A stretch of DNA of 5,369 nucleotides, taken from positions 1 through 5,369 of the forward strand of contig JAOZUU010000223.1 in assembly GCA_029938515.1 (NCBI GenBank), given 5' to 3'. Positions 1-5,369 of the stretch are shown here, in pieces (the first letter of the stretch is position 1; the number at the start of each line of letters is the position of its first letter). Made by a program: the position numbers and the translations under genes. The notes under the pieces are model-generated. The model was not told the origin of the DNA. It searched no databases and was given only the letters and a program-made list of their open reading frames with translations. The DNA comes from Desulfobacterales bacterium (GTDB lineage Bacteria; Desulfobacterota; Desulfobacteria; Desulfobacterales; QNYZ01).

Positions 1-57
1 AGCAGTTTAACAAAACCCTGAGCCAAAATGAAACCGTTTGGCATGATGGTGTTTTCT

Positions 58-89
58 GTTCATTTTCTTTTGCGAAAAAGAAAACGAAC
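58..89. repeat. 32-bp inverted repeat, 14-bp arms with one mismatch, GCGA loop
   Basis: The left arm 58-71 and right arm 76-89 are complementary at 13 of 14 positions (A62 faces C85), with a four-base GCGA loop at 72-75. The arms are T-rich and A-rich respectively. It has no GC-rich stem followed by a T run, so it is not a standard intrinsic terminator. It appears to be the first structural element of the repeat. Confidence 0.7.
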
Positions 90-111
90 CAAAAGAAATC
101 GCCCATGTTAC

Positions 112-128
112 GCGGCCCTTCGGGCTGC
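112..128. repeat. GC-rich 7-bp hairpin with TTC loop
   Basis: Arms 112-118 and 122-128 pair over seven positions, six Watson-Crick and one G-T wobble (114/126), around a TTC loop at 119-121. This is the second structural element of the repeat. No T tract follows on either strand. Confidence 0.55.
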
Positions 129-140
129 CCTGTGCTTCTC

Positions 141-205
141 GAATCGGGCGGTCGCTGTGGAACTCGCTATCGCTCAAACAGCCACAGCTCCTTTTCGCCC
201 GCTTC
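141..205. repeat. Long nested stem-loop
   Basis: An outer perfect 6-bp arm pair (145-150 with 196-201) encloses an inner perfect 7-bp pair (154-160 with 182-188). The outer stem can extend by GAA 141-143 against TTC 203-205 past one mismatch. The apical segment 161-181 is about 21 nt. The two perfect arm pairs lie in register, so a single 65-nt stem-loop is likely if the region is transcribed. Confidence 0.55.
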
Positions 206-227
206 TGCGATGCTCAGCGCGTCACAA

Positions 228-275
228 AGGGGTAGGTCAAAACCCCTATGGTTATCAGCCCCATTTGAGGGGGCT
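228..275. repeat. Two short GC-rich dyads
   Basis: AGGGGT at 228-233 pairs with ACCCCT at 242-247, and AGCCCC at 257-262 pairs with GGGGCT at 270-275. Each is a perfect 6-bp dyad with a 7-8 nt loop. Individually they are weak. They matter because they continue the row of hairpins up to the dapF end. Confidence 0.4.
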
Positions 276-283
276 TCCAGAGA

Positions 284-302
284 CCTTCAGCTATGCTGAA
301 GG
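284..302 (-). terminator. Perfect 8-bp hairpin just past dapF, possible 3' end signal
   Basis: CCTTCAGC (284-291) and GCTGAAGG (295-302) form a perfect 8-bp stem with a 3-nt loop. It starts 4 bp beyond the dapF stop codon (309-307, minus strand). The position fits a transcript end or an mRNA-stabilising 3' stem. On the minus strand the bases beyond the stem (below 284) have no T run, so this is not a classical Rho-independent terminator. It may simply be the last part of the repeat. Confidence 0.4.
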
Positions 303-306
303 AGCC

Positions 307-1194
307 TCACTCAAATATTGGAAGATAGCCGGTATAACAGGTCTCTACCGGGCCGGTCATTACTACTGTGCCGTCCTCTTCCAGCTCGATCTCCACCGAT
401 CCGGCCGGCATGATGACGGTCATGTGCTTTGCCTCCGTAAGCCCCCGGCGGTGGGCCGCGCCCACAGCCACACACGCCCCGGTCCCGCAAGCAGTTGTCA
501 GCGCGCCTGGACGTTCCCAAACGGAGAGTTTAAGGGTTTTCGAATTGATAAGCTGCGCGGCACCGATGTTGGCCTCTTCAGGAAAAAGGGGATGTTTCTG
601 CAGCTGGGAGCCATAGGTCGCGAGATCAACGGCATCCAGATCGCCCACAAAGAAAACAGCGTGGGGATTGCCGATATTCATTCCGACCGGGTCCTGGAGG
701 GGGCCGGCACCGATCCCGAGATGAAGTGTGTCCATTTCCCGTGCCAGGGGAATGTCCCGCCAGCCGGTTCGCAGTTTGCCCATCTCCACTGCCACCTGAT
801 GTTCACCTGCCCGACGGCACGTCAGCGGTCCACCAAGAGTGTCGATCACCACCTCCTCGCGCCCGCTTTCCTGCAAAAATAGCCACCCGATGCAACGACT
901 GGCGTTCCCGCAAGCTTCTACTTCGCGGCCGTCCGGGTTGAAGATCCGTAAAAAAGCGGTTGCCTCGGTGTCTGCCGATCCGTGTCGCGGGGGGGTGACG
1001 ATCAGCAGTTCATCGCCTCCCACGCCTTCCCGCCGGTCGCAGATCCGGACGATCTCTTCGGAAGTCGGATGATAAGGTTGCCGGCGTCCGTCCACGACAA
1101 TAAAATCATTGCGCAGGCCGTGCATCTTAAGGAACGATCGACCACGGCTGACGATACCAGCCTCCAATTCGATAAAAGGAATATTTTGATTCAT
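307..1194 (-). CDS. dapF: Diaminopimelate epimerase, alphaproteobacterial-like variant
   Basis: The product interconverts LL- and meso-diaminopimelate in the cytoplasm, supplying lysine and peptidoglycan precursors without a cofactor through two cysteines. Numbering from the ATG at 1194 (295 aa), the N-terminal family motif MHGLRND is at 24-30, the first active-site block NPDGREVEACGN at 86-97 with Cys95, GNPHAV at 175-180, WERPG at 226-230 (the Glu-Arg substrate pair), and the second block ACGTGAC at 235-241 with Cys236. Both catalytic cysteines are present. The CGNASRC form and the N-terminal wording look closer to alphaproteobacterial DapF than to the enteric type (CGNGxRC), and MHGLRND has Arg where Gly is usual. 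The frame stays open to a GTG at 1245, with another ATG at 1218. I chose 1194 because a weak purine-rich AGAAGA lies upstream and the family rarely has a longer leader. Even so, 23 residues precede the MHGL motif. It is divergent from the operon. A role on another amino acid cannot be excluded. Confidence 0.88.
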   Translation of the reverse strand: MNQNIPFIELEAGIVSRGRSFLKMHGLRNDFIVVDGRRQPYHPTSEEIVRICDRREGVGGDELLIVTPPRHGSADTEATAFLRIFNPDGREVEACGNASRCIGWLFLQESGREEVVIDTLGGPLTCRRAGEHQVAVEMGKLRTGWRDIPLAREMDTLHLGIGAGPLQDPVGMNIGNPHAVFFVGDLDAVDLATYGSQLQKHPLFPEEANIGAAQLINSKTLKLSVWERPGALTTACGTGACVAVGAAHRRGLTEAKHMTVIMPAGSVEIELEEDGTVVMTGPVETCYTGYLPIFE

Positions 1195-1278
1195 CGATTC
1201 GTTTTCTTCTGAAAGCATTAACCGGTTTTGTCCATTTTCCAACACCTTATCGGCGTTGTTTCTGATGTTACGGATATT

Positions 1279-1307
1279 TTGTCAAGTAATTTTGTTCAGA
1301 TTGAAAT
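1279..1307 (+). promoter_or_regulatory. Possible sigma70-type promoter for the operon
   Basis: TTGTCA (1279-1284) matches the -35 consensus at 5 of 6 positions. TGAAAT (1302-1307) matches the -10 at 4 of 6, with a 17-nt spacer. It would give a leader of nearly 190 nt before the methyltransferase start, long enough for further control. Similar matches arise by chance in AT-rich DNA, so the call is weak. Confidence 0.25.
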
Positions 1308-1439
1308 AATAGGGGGGATTGGGAGCACACATTACACTATTCATAGATAAAGGCATCTCTCTTTGATTACTCTCCGCTCTTGTATTTAGTCGTCTCGTCC
1401 GCTAAAATCCAATGACATGAAACGATCTGAAATAATCCA

Positions 1440-1470
1440 CCGATTATAGTTTCGCCGTCATCGGATAATC
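1440..1470. promoter_or_regulatory. Dyad near the operon start, possible operator
   Basis: GATTAT (1442-1447) is the exact complement of ATAATC (1465-1470), and CCGAT (1440-1444) is the exact complement of ATCGG (1460-1464). The two overlapping dyads lie 32 bp upstream of the start codon. They could be a repressor site or a leader hairpin. The arms are short, no regulator gene is in view, and this is only suggestive. Confidence 0.25.
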
Positions 1471-1488
1471 ATGATCCTTCATTTGGGG

Positions 1489-1494
1489 AAAGGA
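1489..1494 (+). promoter_or_regulatory. Shine-Dalgarno of the methyltransferase gene
   Basis: AAAGGA ends 8 nt before the ATG at 1503. That spacing favours 1503 over the in-frame ATG two codons later (1509). Confidence 0.7.
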
Positions 1495-1502
1495 AAAATA
1501 TT

Positions 1503-2939
1503 ATGGGAATGACAACGGACGAACTCTACTTTAAACCATGTCTTAAGGTTATCAACGATGCGCAGATCGCCCAGCTTCATGAGGCCACGCTGGATGTGCT
1601 GGCGCGCACAGGCGTCAAGATCACTCACCCGAAGGCATTGGAGATCCTTTCAGGAGCTGGTGCTCAGGTGAACGGGCACAGGGTCAATATTCCCGGGTGG
1701 CTGGTGGAAGATGCGATCCGCAAAGCGCCTTCACGGATTGTATTGGGCGCGCGCACCGGGAAACGAACCGTGTTTCTCGAGCAGGACAAGAGCTTTTTTG
1801 GCCCCAGCCTGGATTGTATCGACTATATGGATCCGGAAAAACATGAGCGCAAACGCTTTACCAGTGAACACGTCAAGGTCACTGCGGCCCTGTGCGATGC
1901 CTTGCCCCATTTTCAGTGGTGCATGACGATCGGCATGGCCGACGACGTCCCCGCGGACATTGCTGACCGGGTCGTCGCCCGTAATGTATTTGAAAACTGC
2001 GAAAAACCCCTGGTTTTTTGCTGCAAGGACACCAATAGCGTCAAGGATATTTACGACATGGCGCTTTTGCTGTGCGGTGGTAAAGAGAAATTTGATGCGG
2101 CACCCACCGTTGTCCATTATTCAGAACCCATTTCGCCATTGGTCTATTTCGACCTGGCCATCGACAAGATCATGTACTGCGCAGAAAACCGAATTCCGCT
2201 GATCAATTTTCCGGCGCCCCAGTGTTGCGGAAGCGCACCGGCGACCTTTGCCGGGGTCCTGGTTCAGGCCGGTGCTGAATCCCTCAGCGGTCTGGTGGTG
2301 CATCAATTGGTAAATCCGGGCGCGCCCTTTATCTACGGCGCTTTTACTACCATCATGGACATGCGCACCAGCATTTTCTCATATGGCGCCGTCGAGATGA
2401 GCCTGATGACCGCAGCCATGGCCCAGATGGCCCAGAATTATCGGCTGCCCTTTTTCGGAACCGCCGGTGCCACAGATGCCAAGTTTTGTGACGCCCAGGC
2501 CGGCGCTGAAGCGGCGCTTCAGATCCTTTCCGCGGCAACGGTCGGATCGGGTCTCGTGCATGATTGCAGCAGCTGGATGGACCATGGATCTGTAGCCTCA
2601 CCGGAATTCATGGTGCTGGTCCACGACATCGTCGATTCGGTCAATCATTACATGGAAGGCATTGCCGTCACCGAAGATACCCTGGCCCTGGATGTCATTC
2701 ATAACGTAGGGCCGGGAGGGCATTATCTCCAGGATTCCCATACCATGGAACATTTTAAGGAGATCAAATATTCCGAAATTCTTGATCGATCGGTTTTCGC
2801 CCAGTGGGAGGCGGCTGGCGCTAAAACTTTCGAGCAGCGACTCCAGGCGTCGACCCTGGAAAAGATGACGCATCACCCGGAGCCGATTTCCGAAGACACT
2901 GTTAAGACTTTAGACGAGATGCAGAAAAGCTGGAAATAG
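1503..2939 (+). CDS. MttB-family (trimethylamine methyltransferase-like) corrinoid methyltransferase, non-pyrrolysine
   Basis: A 478-aa soluble protein of the MttB superfamily, whose members move a methyl group from a methylated amine (trimethylamine; in non-pyrrolysine members glycine betaine, proline betaine, carnitine and others) to a cob(I)alamin carrier protein. Family features visible: N-terminal helical part with LHEATLDVLARTGV at 25-38, and barrel segments including FFGTAGATDAKFCDAQAG at 317-334, WMDHGSVASPEF at 358-369 and GPGGHYLQDSHT at 403-414. Length is close to the non-pyrrolysine members. No in-frame amber codon lies inside the gene, so it is not a pyrrolysine-type MttB. It has 13 cysteines, including pairs at 173-174 and 241-242, which would suit an anaerobe. 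It is the first gene of a three-gene operon, and its TAG stop abuts the next ATG. No corrinoid protein or corrinoid-to-folate methyltransferase gene is in the window, so its partners must lie elsewhere. The substrate is unknown: the family is clear, the specificity is not. Confidence 0.9.
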   Translation: MGMTTDELYFKPCLKVINDAQIAQLHEATLDVLARTGVKITHPKALEILSGAGAQVNGHRVNIPGWLVEDAIRKAPSRIVLGARTGKRTVFLEQDKSFFGPSLDCIDYMDPEKHERKRFTSEHVKVTAALCDALPHFQWCMTIGMADDVPADIADRVVARNVFENCEKPLVFCCKDTNSVKDIYDMALLLCGGKEKFDAAPTVVHYSEPISPLVYFDLAIDKIMYCAENRIPLINFPAPQCCGSAPATFAGVLVQAGAESLSGLVVHQLVNPGAPFIYGAFTTIMDMRTSIFSYGAVEMSLMTAAMAQMAQNYRLPFFGTAGATDAKFCDAQAGAEAALQILSAATVGSGLVHDCSSWMDHGSVASPEFMVLVHDIVDSVNHYMEGIAVTEDTLALDVIHNVGPGGHYLQDSHTMEHFKEIKYSEILDRSVFAQWEAAGAKTFEQRLQASTLEKMTHHPEPISEDTVKTLDEMQKSWK

Positions 2940-4169
2940 ATGATCCGACTGATCCGTTCGCCGGCAACGGTTGTTCTTTTTCTCACCTGGCTTTTGTATG
3001 CGGCGTATTACTTAAACCGCCTCAACTATTCGCCGGTCATACCACTCATCAAAGTGGACCTGGACATCTCGAATGCCGGCGCCGGTGTCCTCTTGGCGTT
3101 TTTCTTTTTAAGCTACACGATTTTTCAACTGCCGGCAGGCTACCTGGGCGATCGTTTTGGTCCCCGCAAAACGCTGGCAGTCGGTGCGGTAGTTTCAATT
3201 GTCGGCAACCTTATTTTTAGCCAGGTTACCGGATTTGCCCTTCTGGCGTTCGGTCAGCTGATCAACGGCATGGGTCAGGCGATGGGGTGGAGTTCGGCAA
3301 TCAAGATGGTGGTCAACTGGTTTCCCAAAGAGAGACGGGCCACGGCCATCGGTTTTTTCATTACCTGTGTAACCTTCGGCAGCAGCGCCGGGATAAGGAT
3401 GAGCGGGCTTATCGGTGATCACTTGGGGTGGAGGGCCTCTTTCATGATCCCACCCTTGCTGATGCTATGCACCCTGGTCGTTTTCTGGTGCGTGGCCCGG
3501 GACAATCCCATCGACAAGGGCCAGCCCGGCTTCGAGGACGAAGCGGTTCTCGAGCAGAGACTGCCCGGCGATTCGTGGTCGCGAATCCGGCTGGTTTTAA
3601 CAAATCGAACGCTGTGGGTGGTGGCACTGGTCTATTTCTGTTTCGTCTATGTGCAGTTCGGATGTCTCGTGTGGATACCGACTTTTCTGGCGGAGGGATA
3701 CGCCATGTCGGTCAACCGGGCAAGTGTTCTGGCATCTCTCGTTCTGCTGCCGGGCATCATCGCTTCTCCCGGTTGCGGGTTTTTATCGGATCATTATTTT
3801 CAGGGGCGACGCAAGCCGCTGATTATTATCGGGATGGCGGTGTTGGCCGGTGCCTGTTTTCTGCTGGGTTTCGATTTAAACATCAAGGTGGTCGTAGTGG
3901 CCCTGGCAGTGGTCGGTCTGATGATTATGGTGCCGGACGTTCTACTGGCGACTTTTCCCGCTGATATCCTGTCGAGAAAATTGACGGCCACGGGGATGGG
4001 TTTTTTGGCGACCTTCACCAGCGCATCGGGTATTGTCACAACGCCGCTTTCCGGAAAAATCGTCGACATGTTCCACTCGTATGGCGCGCTGTTCTTTAGC
4101 TTTGCTGTTGTCGCGCTTGCCGGGACGGTGGTGGCGCTGTTCATCAGCGAAAATACTGTTGAACCATAA
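2940..4169 (+). CDS. MFS transporter, organic anion/cation symporter-like
   Basis: A 409-aa inner-membrane protein with the hydrophobic pattern of a 12-helix major facilitator. The N-half runs to about residue 187, a charged cytoplasmic loop covers about 188-215, and the C-half follows. The signature loop between helices 2 and 3 is GYLGDRFGPRKTL at 67-79, with a degenerate copy GFLSDHYFQGRRKP at 280-293 in the second half. NRLNYSPVIP at 26-35 in the first helix region and NWFPKERRATAIG at 126-138 resemble the anion:cation symporter branch that imports organic acids such as sugar acids. Family assignment is firm and substrate unknown. The gene starts directly after the methyltransferase TAG. 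GGA at 2932-2934, inside that gene, gives a 5-nt Shine-Dalgarno spacing, so translation is probably coupled. Context suggests it imports the substrate used by the flanking enzymes. Confidence 0.9.
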   Translation: MIRLIRSPATVVLFLTWLLYAAYYLNRLNYSPVIPLIKVDLDISNAGAGVLLAFFFLSYTIFQLPAGYLGDRFGPRKTLAVGAVVSIVGNLIFSQVTGFALLAFGQLINGMGQAMGWSSAIKMVVNWFPKERRATAIGFFITCVTFGSSAGIRMSGLIGDHLGWRASFMIPPLLMLCTLVVFWCVARDNPIDKGQPGFEDEAVLEQRLPGDSWSRIRLVLTNRTLWVVALVYFCFVYVQFGCLVWIPTFLAEGYAMSVNRASVLASLVLLPGIIASPGCGFLSDHYFQGRRKPLIIIGMAVLAGACFLLGFDLNIKVVVVALAVVGLMIMVPDVLLATFPADILSRKLTATGMGFLATFTSASGIVTTPLSGKIVDMFHSYGALFFSFAVVALAGTVVALFISENTVEP

Positions 4170-4170
4170 A

Positions 4171-4176
4171 AAGGAG
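4171..4176 (+). promoter_or_regulatory. Strong Shine-Dalgarno of the enolase-superfamily gene
   Basis: AAGGAG lies 6 nt before the ATG at 4183 within the 13-bp gap. It is the best ribosome site in the window. It fixes the start and suggests efficient translation independent of coupling. Confidence 0.85.
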
Positions 4177-4182
4177 TAGGCC

Positions 4183-5364
4183 ATGAAAATCACCAGCGTA
4201 AAGGTCACACCGGTTAATATTCCTTTGGAAGCCCCCTTTTGGTGGACTGGCGGCCATTATCCCGGTACGTCGAAGGCCATCATCGAGGTGGAAACCGATG
4301 AGGGTCTGACCGGCCTTGGCGAAGCCCCCTCCGCTCATCTGGTACCGGCTATACAGGACTTGGCGCCCCGGGTGATCGGCAAAGACCCTCTGGATATTGC
4401 CGCCATCGAGAATGTGTGCATTCCGCCATGGCAGATCGTTCAGAACACTGATGACAGTTCCGCGGTGACGGCCTTCGGTGGACTCGAAATTGGACTGTGG
4501 GATCTCAGAGGAAAAATCTGGAACCAGCCGCTGTACAAGCTGTTGGGTGGGGCCGTGCGAAAAGAGATCCCATTCACGGAATACTTTGCTTTCAGGGTAA
4601 AAAAAGACGGCGTGGGGGGCGAAATGGACCCTAAGGCCGTTGCCGACTACTGCGTTCGGATGAAGGAAGAACATGGTTCTACCTTTTTCGAAGGCAAGTT
4701 GATCCTAGGGGACCCACGCCTGGAGATCGAAACCGTACGGGCGATTCGGGAAGCCCTCGGACCGGGCGCTATGATCCGGCTGGACTCGAACATGCAATGG
4801 TCCCTATCCACAGCACGCAGCGTACTCCGGGAGATTGAACCATACGATATCAGAAACTACGAGGACCCGGTGGCGACATTCGAAGAAATGGCCATGCTGC
4901 GTCGGCATTCCAGCATCCCGTTTTCCACCCATATTCCGGATATACGACGGGCGGTGGCCCTGGGAGCGCCGGACTCAATCGTCGTGAATTTTGCCGTTTT
5001 GGGCGGTATTAACCGAGCTGTCCGCTTCATTGGCGCCTGCGAGGCCATGGGCGTGGGGTTCTGGTGCTACAGTGGTGACGCGGGTATCTGCACGGCCGCC
5101 TATCTGCATATGACAGCGGCCATGCCATGGATTCACGAACCCAGCCAGTCTCTGTTCCGGTGGCAGATCGCCGATGTAATCCAAGGCGGACCGTTCCGTC
5201 AAACAAATAACGTGATTTCCGTGCCCGAGGGCCCCGGGCTGGGGGTTGAATTGGATCGGGATGCACTTGATTCCTGGCACCGGCATTATGTGGACAATGG
5301 TCCCATGAATCATTTTTACGATCCCGATAAACCGGGAGTCTTTCGAAGACTTCCGTTGTGGTAA
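4183..5364 (+). CDS. Enolase-superfamily (mandelate racemase/muconate lactonizing type) enzyme, glucarate dehydratase-like, atypical active site
   Basis: A 393-aa, two-domain enzyme. A capping domain covers about 1-125 (GLTGLGEAP 41-49; LWDLRGKIWNQPLYKLLGG 105-123) and a beta/alpha barrel about 130-360 ends in PEGPGLGVELD 348-358. Superfamily members bind Mg2+ and remove the proton alpha to a carboxylate, then dehydrate, epimerise or cycloisomerise. Inferred metal ligands are Asp201 (RLDSN), Glu227 (NYEDP) and, unusually, His250 (FSTHIPD), where glucarate dehydratase has Asn and most others Glu or Asp. The K-x-K base motif reads E170-G-K172, so one lysine remains. The opposite-face base is absent: Asn269 stands where muconate-type enzymes have Lys, and the region 294-300 (WCYSGDA) has Ser where glucarate dehydratase has its catalytic His. 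The C-terminus and the TNM/THI region resemble the glucarate dehydratase branch more than mandelate racemase. Last gene seen in the operon, 13 bp after the transporter. Superfamily certain, reaction not assignable. Confidence 0.88.
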   Translation: MKITSVKVTPVNIPLEAPFWWTGGHYPGTSKAIIEVETDEGLTGLGEAPSAHLVPAIQDLAPRVIGKDPLDIAAIENVCIPPWQIVQNTDDSSAVTAFGGLEIGLWDLRGKIWNQPLYKLLGGAVRKEIPFTEYFAFRVKKDGVGGEMDPKAVADYCVRMKEEHGSTFFEGKLILGDPRLEIETVRAIREALGPGAMIRLDSNMQWSLSTARSVLREIEPYDIRNYEDPVATFEEMAMLRRHSSIPFSTHIPDIRRAVALGAPDSIVVNFAVLGGINRAVRFIGACEAMGVGFWCYSGDAGICTAAYLHMTAAMPWIHEPSQSLFRWQIADVIQGGPFRQTNNVISVPEGPGLGVELDRDALDSWHRHYVDNGPMNHFYDPDKPGVFRRLPLW

Positions 5365-5369
5365 CCTTA

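Larger units (their letters stand above)
1..306. repeat. Gene-free, hairpin-rich intergenic region, probably a dispersed structured repeat
   Basis: No believable gene is present. The stretch holds a series of inverted repeats: 58-71/76-89, 112-118/122-128, a nested pair 145-150/196-201 around 154-160/182-188, 228-233/242-247, 257-262/270-275 and 284-291/295-302. So many dyads in about 250 bp, ending 4 bp from the dapF stop codon, suggest a repeat that folds as DNA or RNA rather than code. The order of elements (a T-rich/A-rich stem, then a GC-rich stem, then a long nested stem) resembles, from memory, intergenic repeats found in many copies in some proteobacterial genomes, where they often give rise to spurious protein annotations. 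Family membership cannot be proved here because only one copy is in view. The left border may lie outside the window. Confidence 0.55.
1195..1502. promoter_or_regulatory. Divergent intergenic region between dapF and the methyltransferase operon
   Basis: This is about 300 bp of AT-richer sequence with no credible ORF. It must carry promoters for both directions. Visible contents are a possible sigma70-like promoter on the plus strand (1279-1307), a perfect TTGACA on the minus strand overlapping it (complement of 1280-1285) but without a good -10 at normal spacing, a 9-bp direct repeat TGAAATAAT at 1302-1310 and 1428-1436, and a dyad at 1442-1470 close to the operon start. I saw no sigma54 (TGGCAC-N5-TTGC) element and no riboswitch that I recognise. 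If the dapF start is the GTG at 1245, the spacer shrinks to 257 bp. Confidence 0.5.

Noticed and set aside
58..89. Intrinsic terminator
   Set aside because: The stem is AT-rich and not followed by a T tract on either strand. It is better read as part of the repeat.
28..882. Long plus-strand open frame of 284 codons
   Set aside because: It runs through the hairpin-rich repeat and antisense to dapF. Its product has no recognisable family and mixed composition, while the opposite strand encodes a clear DapF.
1195..1502. Sigma54 promoter, riboswitch or small ORF in the divergent spacer
   Set aside because: No TGGCAC-N5-TTGC element, no recognisable conserved riboswitch core and no ORF with a ribosome site were found by eye.
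1731..2117. Minus-strand open frame of 128 codons
   Set aside because: It is antisense to the methyltransferase gene and has no start signal or known motif.
1503..2939. Pyrrolysine-containing MttB
   Set aside because: The frame has no internal TAG. The only amber codon is the terminal one, at the junction with the transporter.
3428..3964. Plus-strand open frame of 178 codons inside the transporter
   Set aside because: It is an out-of-frame shadow of the MFS gene, rich in Arg and Gly as is typical of shifted GC-rich coding sequence.
4144..4674. Minus-strand open frame of 176 codons
   Set aside because: It is antisense to the enolase-superfamily gene, which has strong motifs and a strong ribosome site. 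No family resemblance was seen.
4183..5364. Direct assignment as glucarate dehydratase or hydroxyproline betaine epimerase
   Set aside because: The key catalytic residues of both differ here (no second-face His or Lys, and the first Lys of K-x-K replaced by Glu), so neither name is supported.

Overview
The window looks like bacterial chromosome of moderately high GC, read as an accessory catabolic locus beside one biosynthetic gene. An anaerobic proteobacterium is the best guess, most likely Desulfobacterota (Desulfobacterales type). This rests on a non-pyrrolysine MttB-family methyltransferase with many cysteines and on a hairpin-rich intergenic repeat of a style I associate with such genomes. 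The dapF gene has an alphaproteobacterial flavour, so the assignment is tentative.

Layout, left to right. Positions 1-306 hold no convincing gene but are packed with inverted repeats and look like a dispersed structured repeat. A diaminopimelate epimerase gene (dapF) follows on the minus strand (307-1194), its stop codon 4 bp from the last hairpin. A divergent spacer of about 300 bp (1195-1502) carries a possible plus-strand promoter, a small dyad and the Shine-Dalgarno of the next gene. Then comes a tight plus-strand operon of three genes: an MttB-family corrinoid-type methyltransferase (1503-2939), an MFS transporter of the organic anion/cation symporter type (2940-4169, zero gap) and an enolase-superfamily enzyme related to the glucarate dehydratase branch (4183-5364, 13 bp gap). 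The window ends 5 bases after the last stop, so the operon may continue.

How the genes may work together (inference): the MFS protein imports a small organic acid, plausibly an N-methylated one such as a betaine. The enolase-superfamily enzyme removes its alpha proton (dehydration, epimerisation or similar). The MttB-like protein transfers a methyl group to a corrinoid protein encoded elsewhere. The combination is uncommon. The enolase homologue also has a non-standard active site (E-G-K in place of K-x-K, a histidine at the third metal position, and no His or Lys general acid/base on the opposite face), so its reaction cannot be read from known members. A further oddity is that the methyltransferase and transporter genes lie in the same reading frame, separated only by one amber (TAG) codon.
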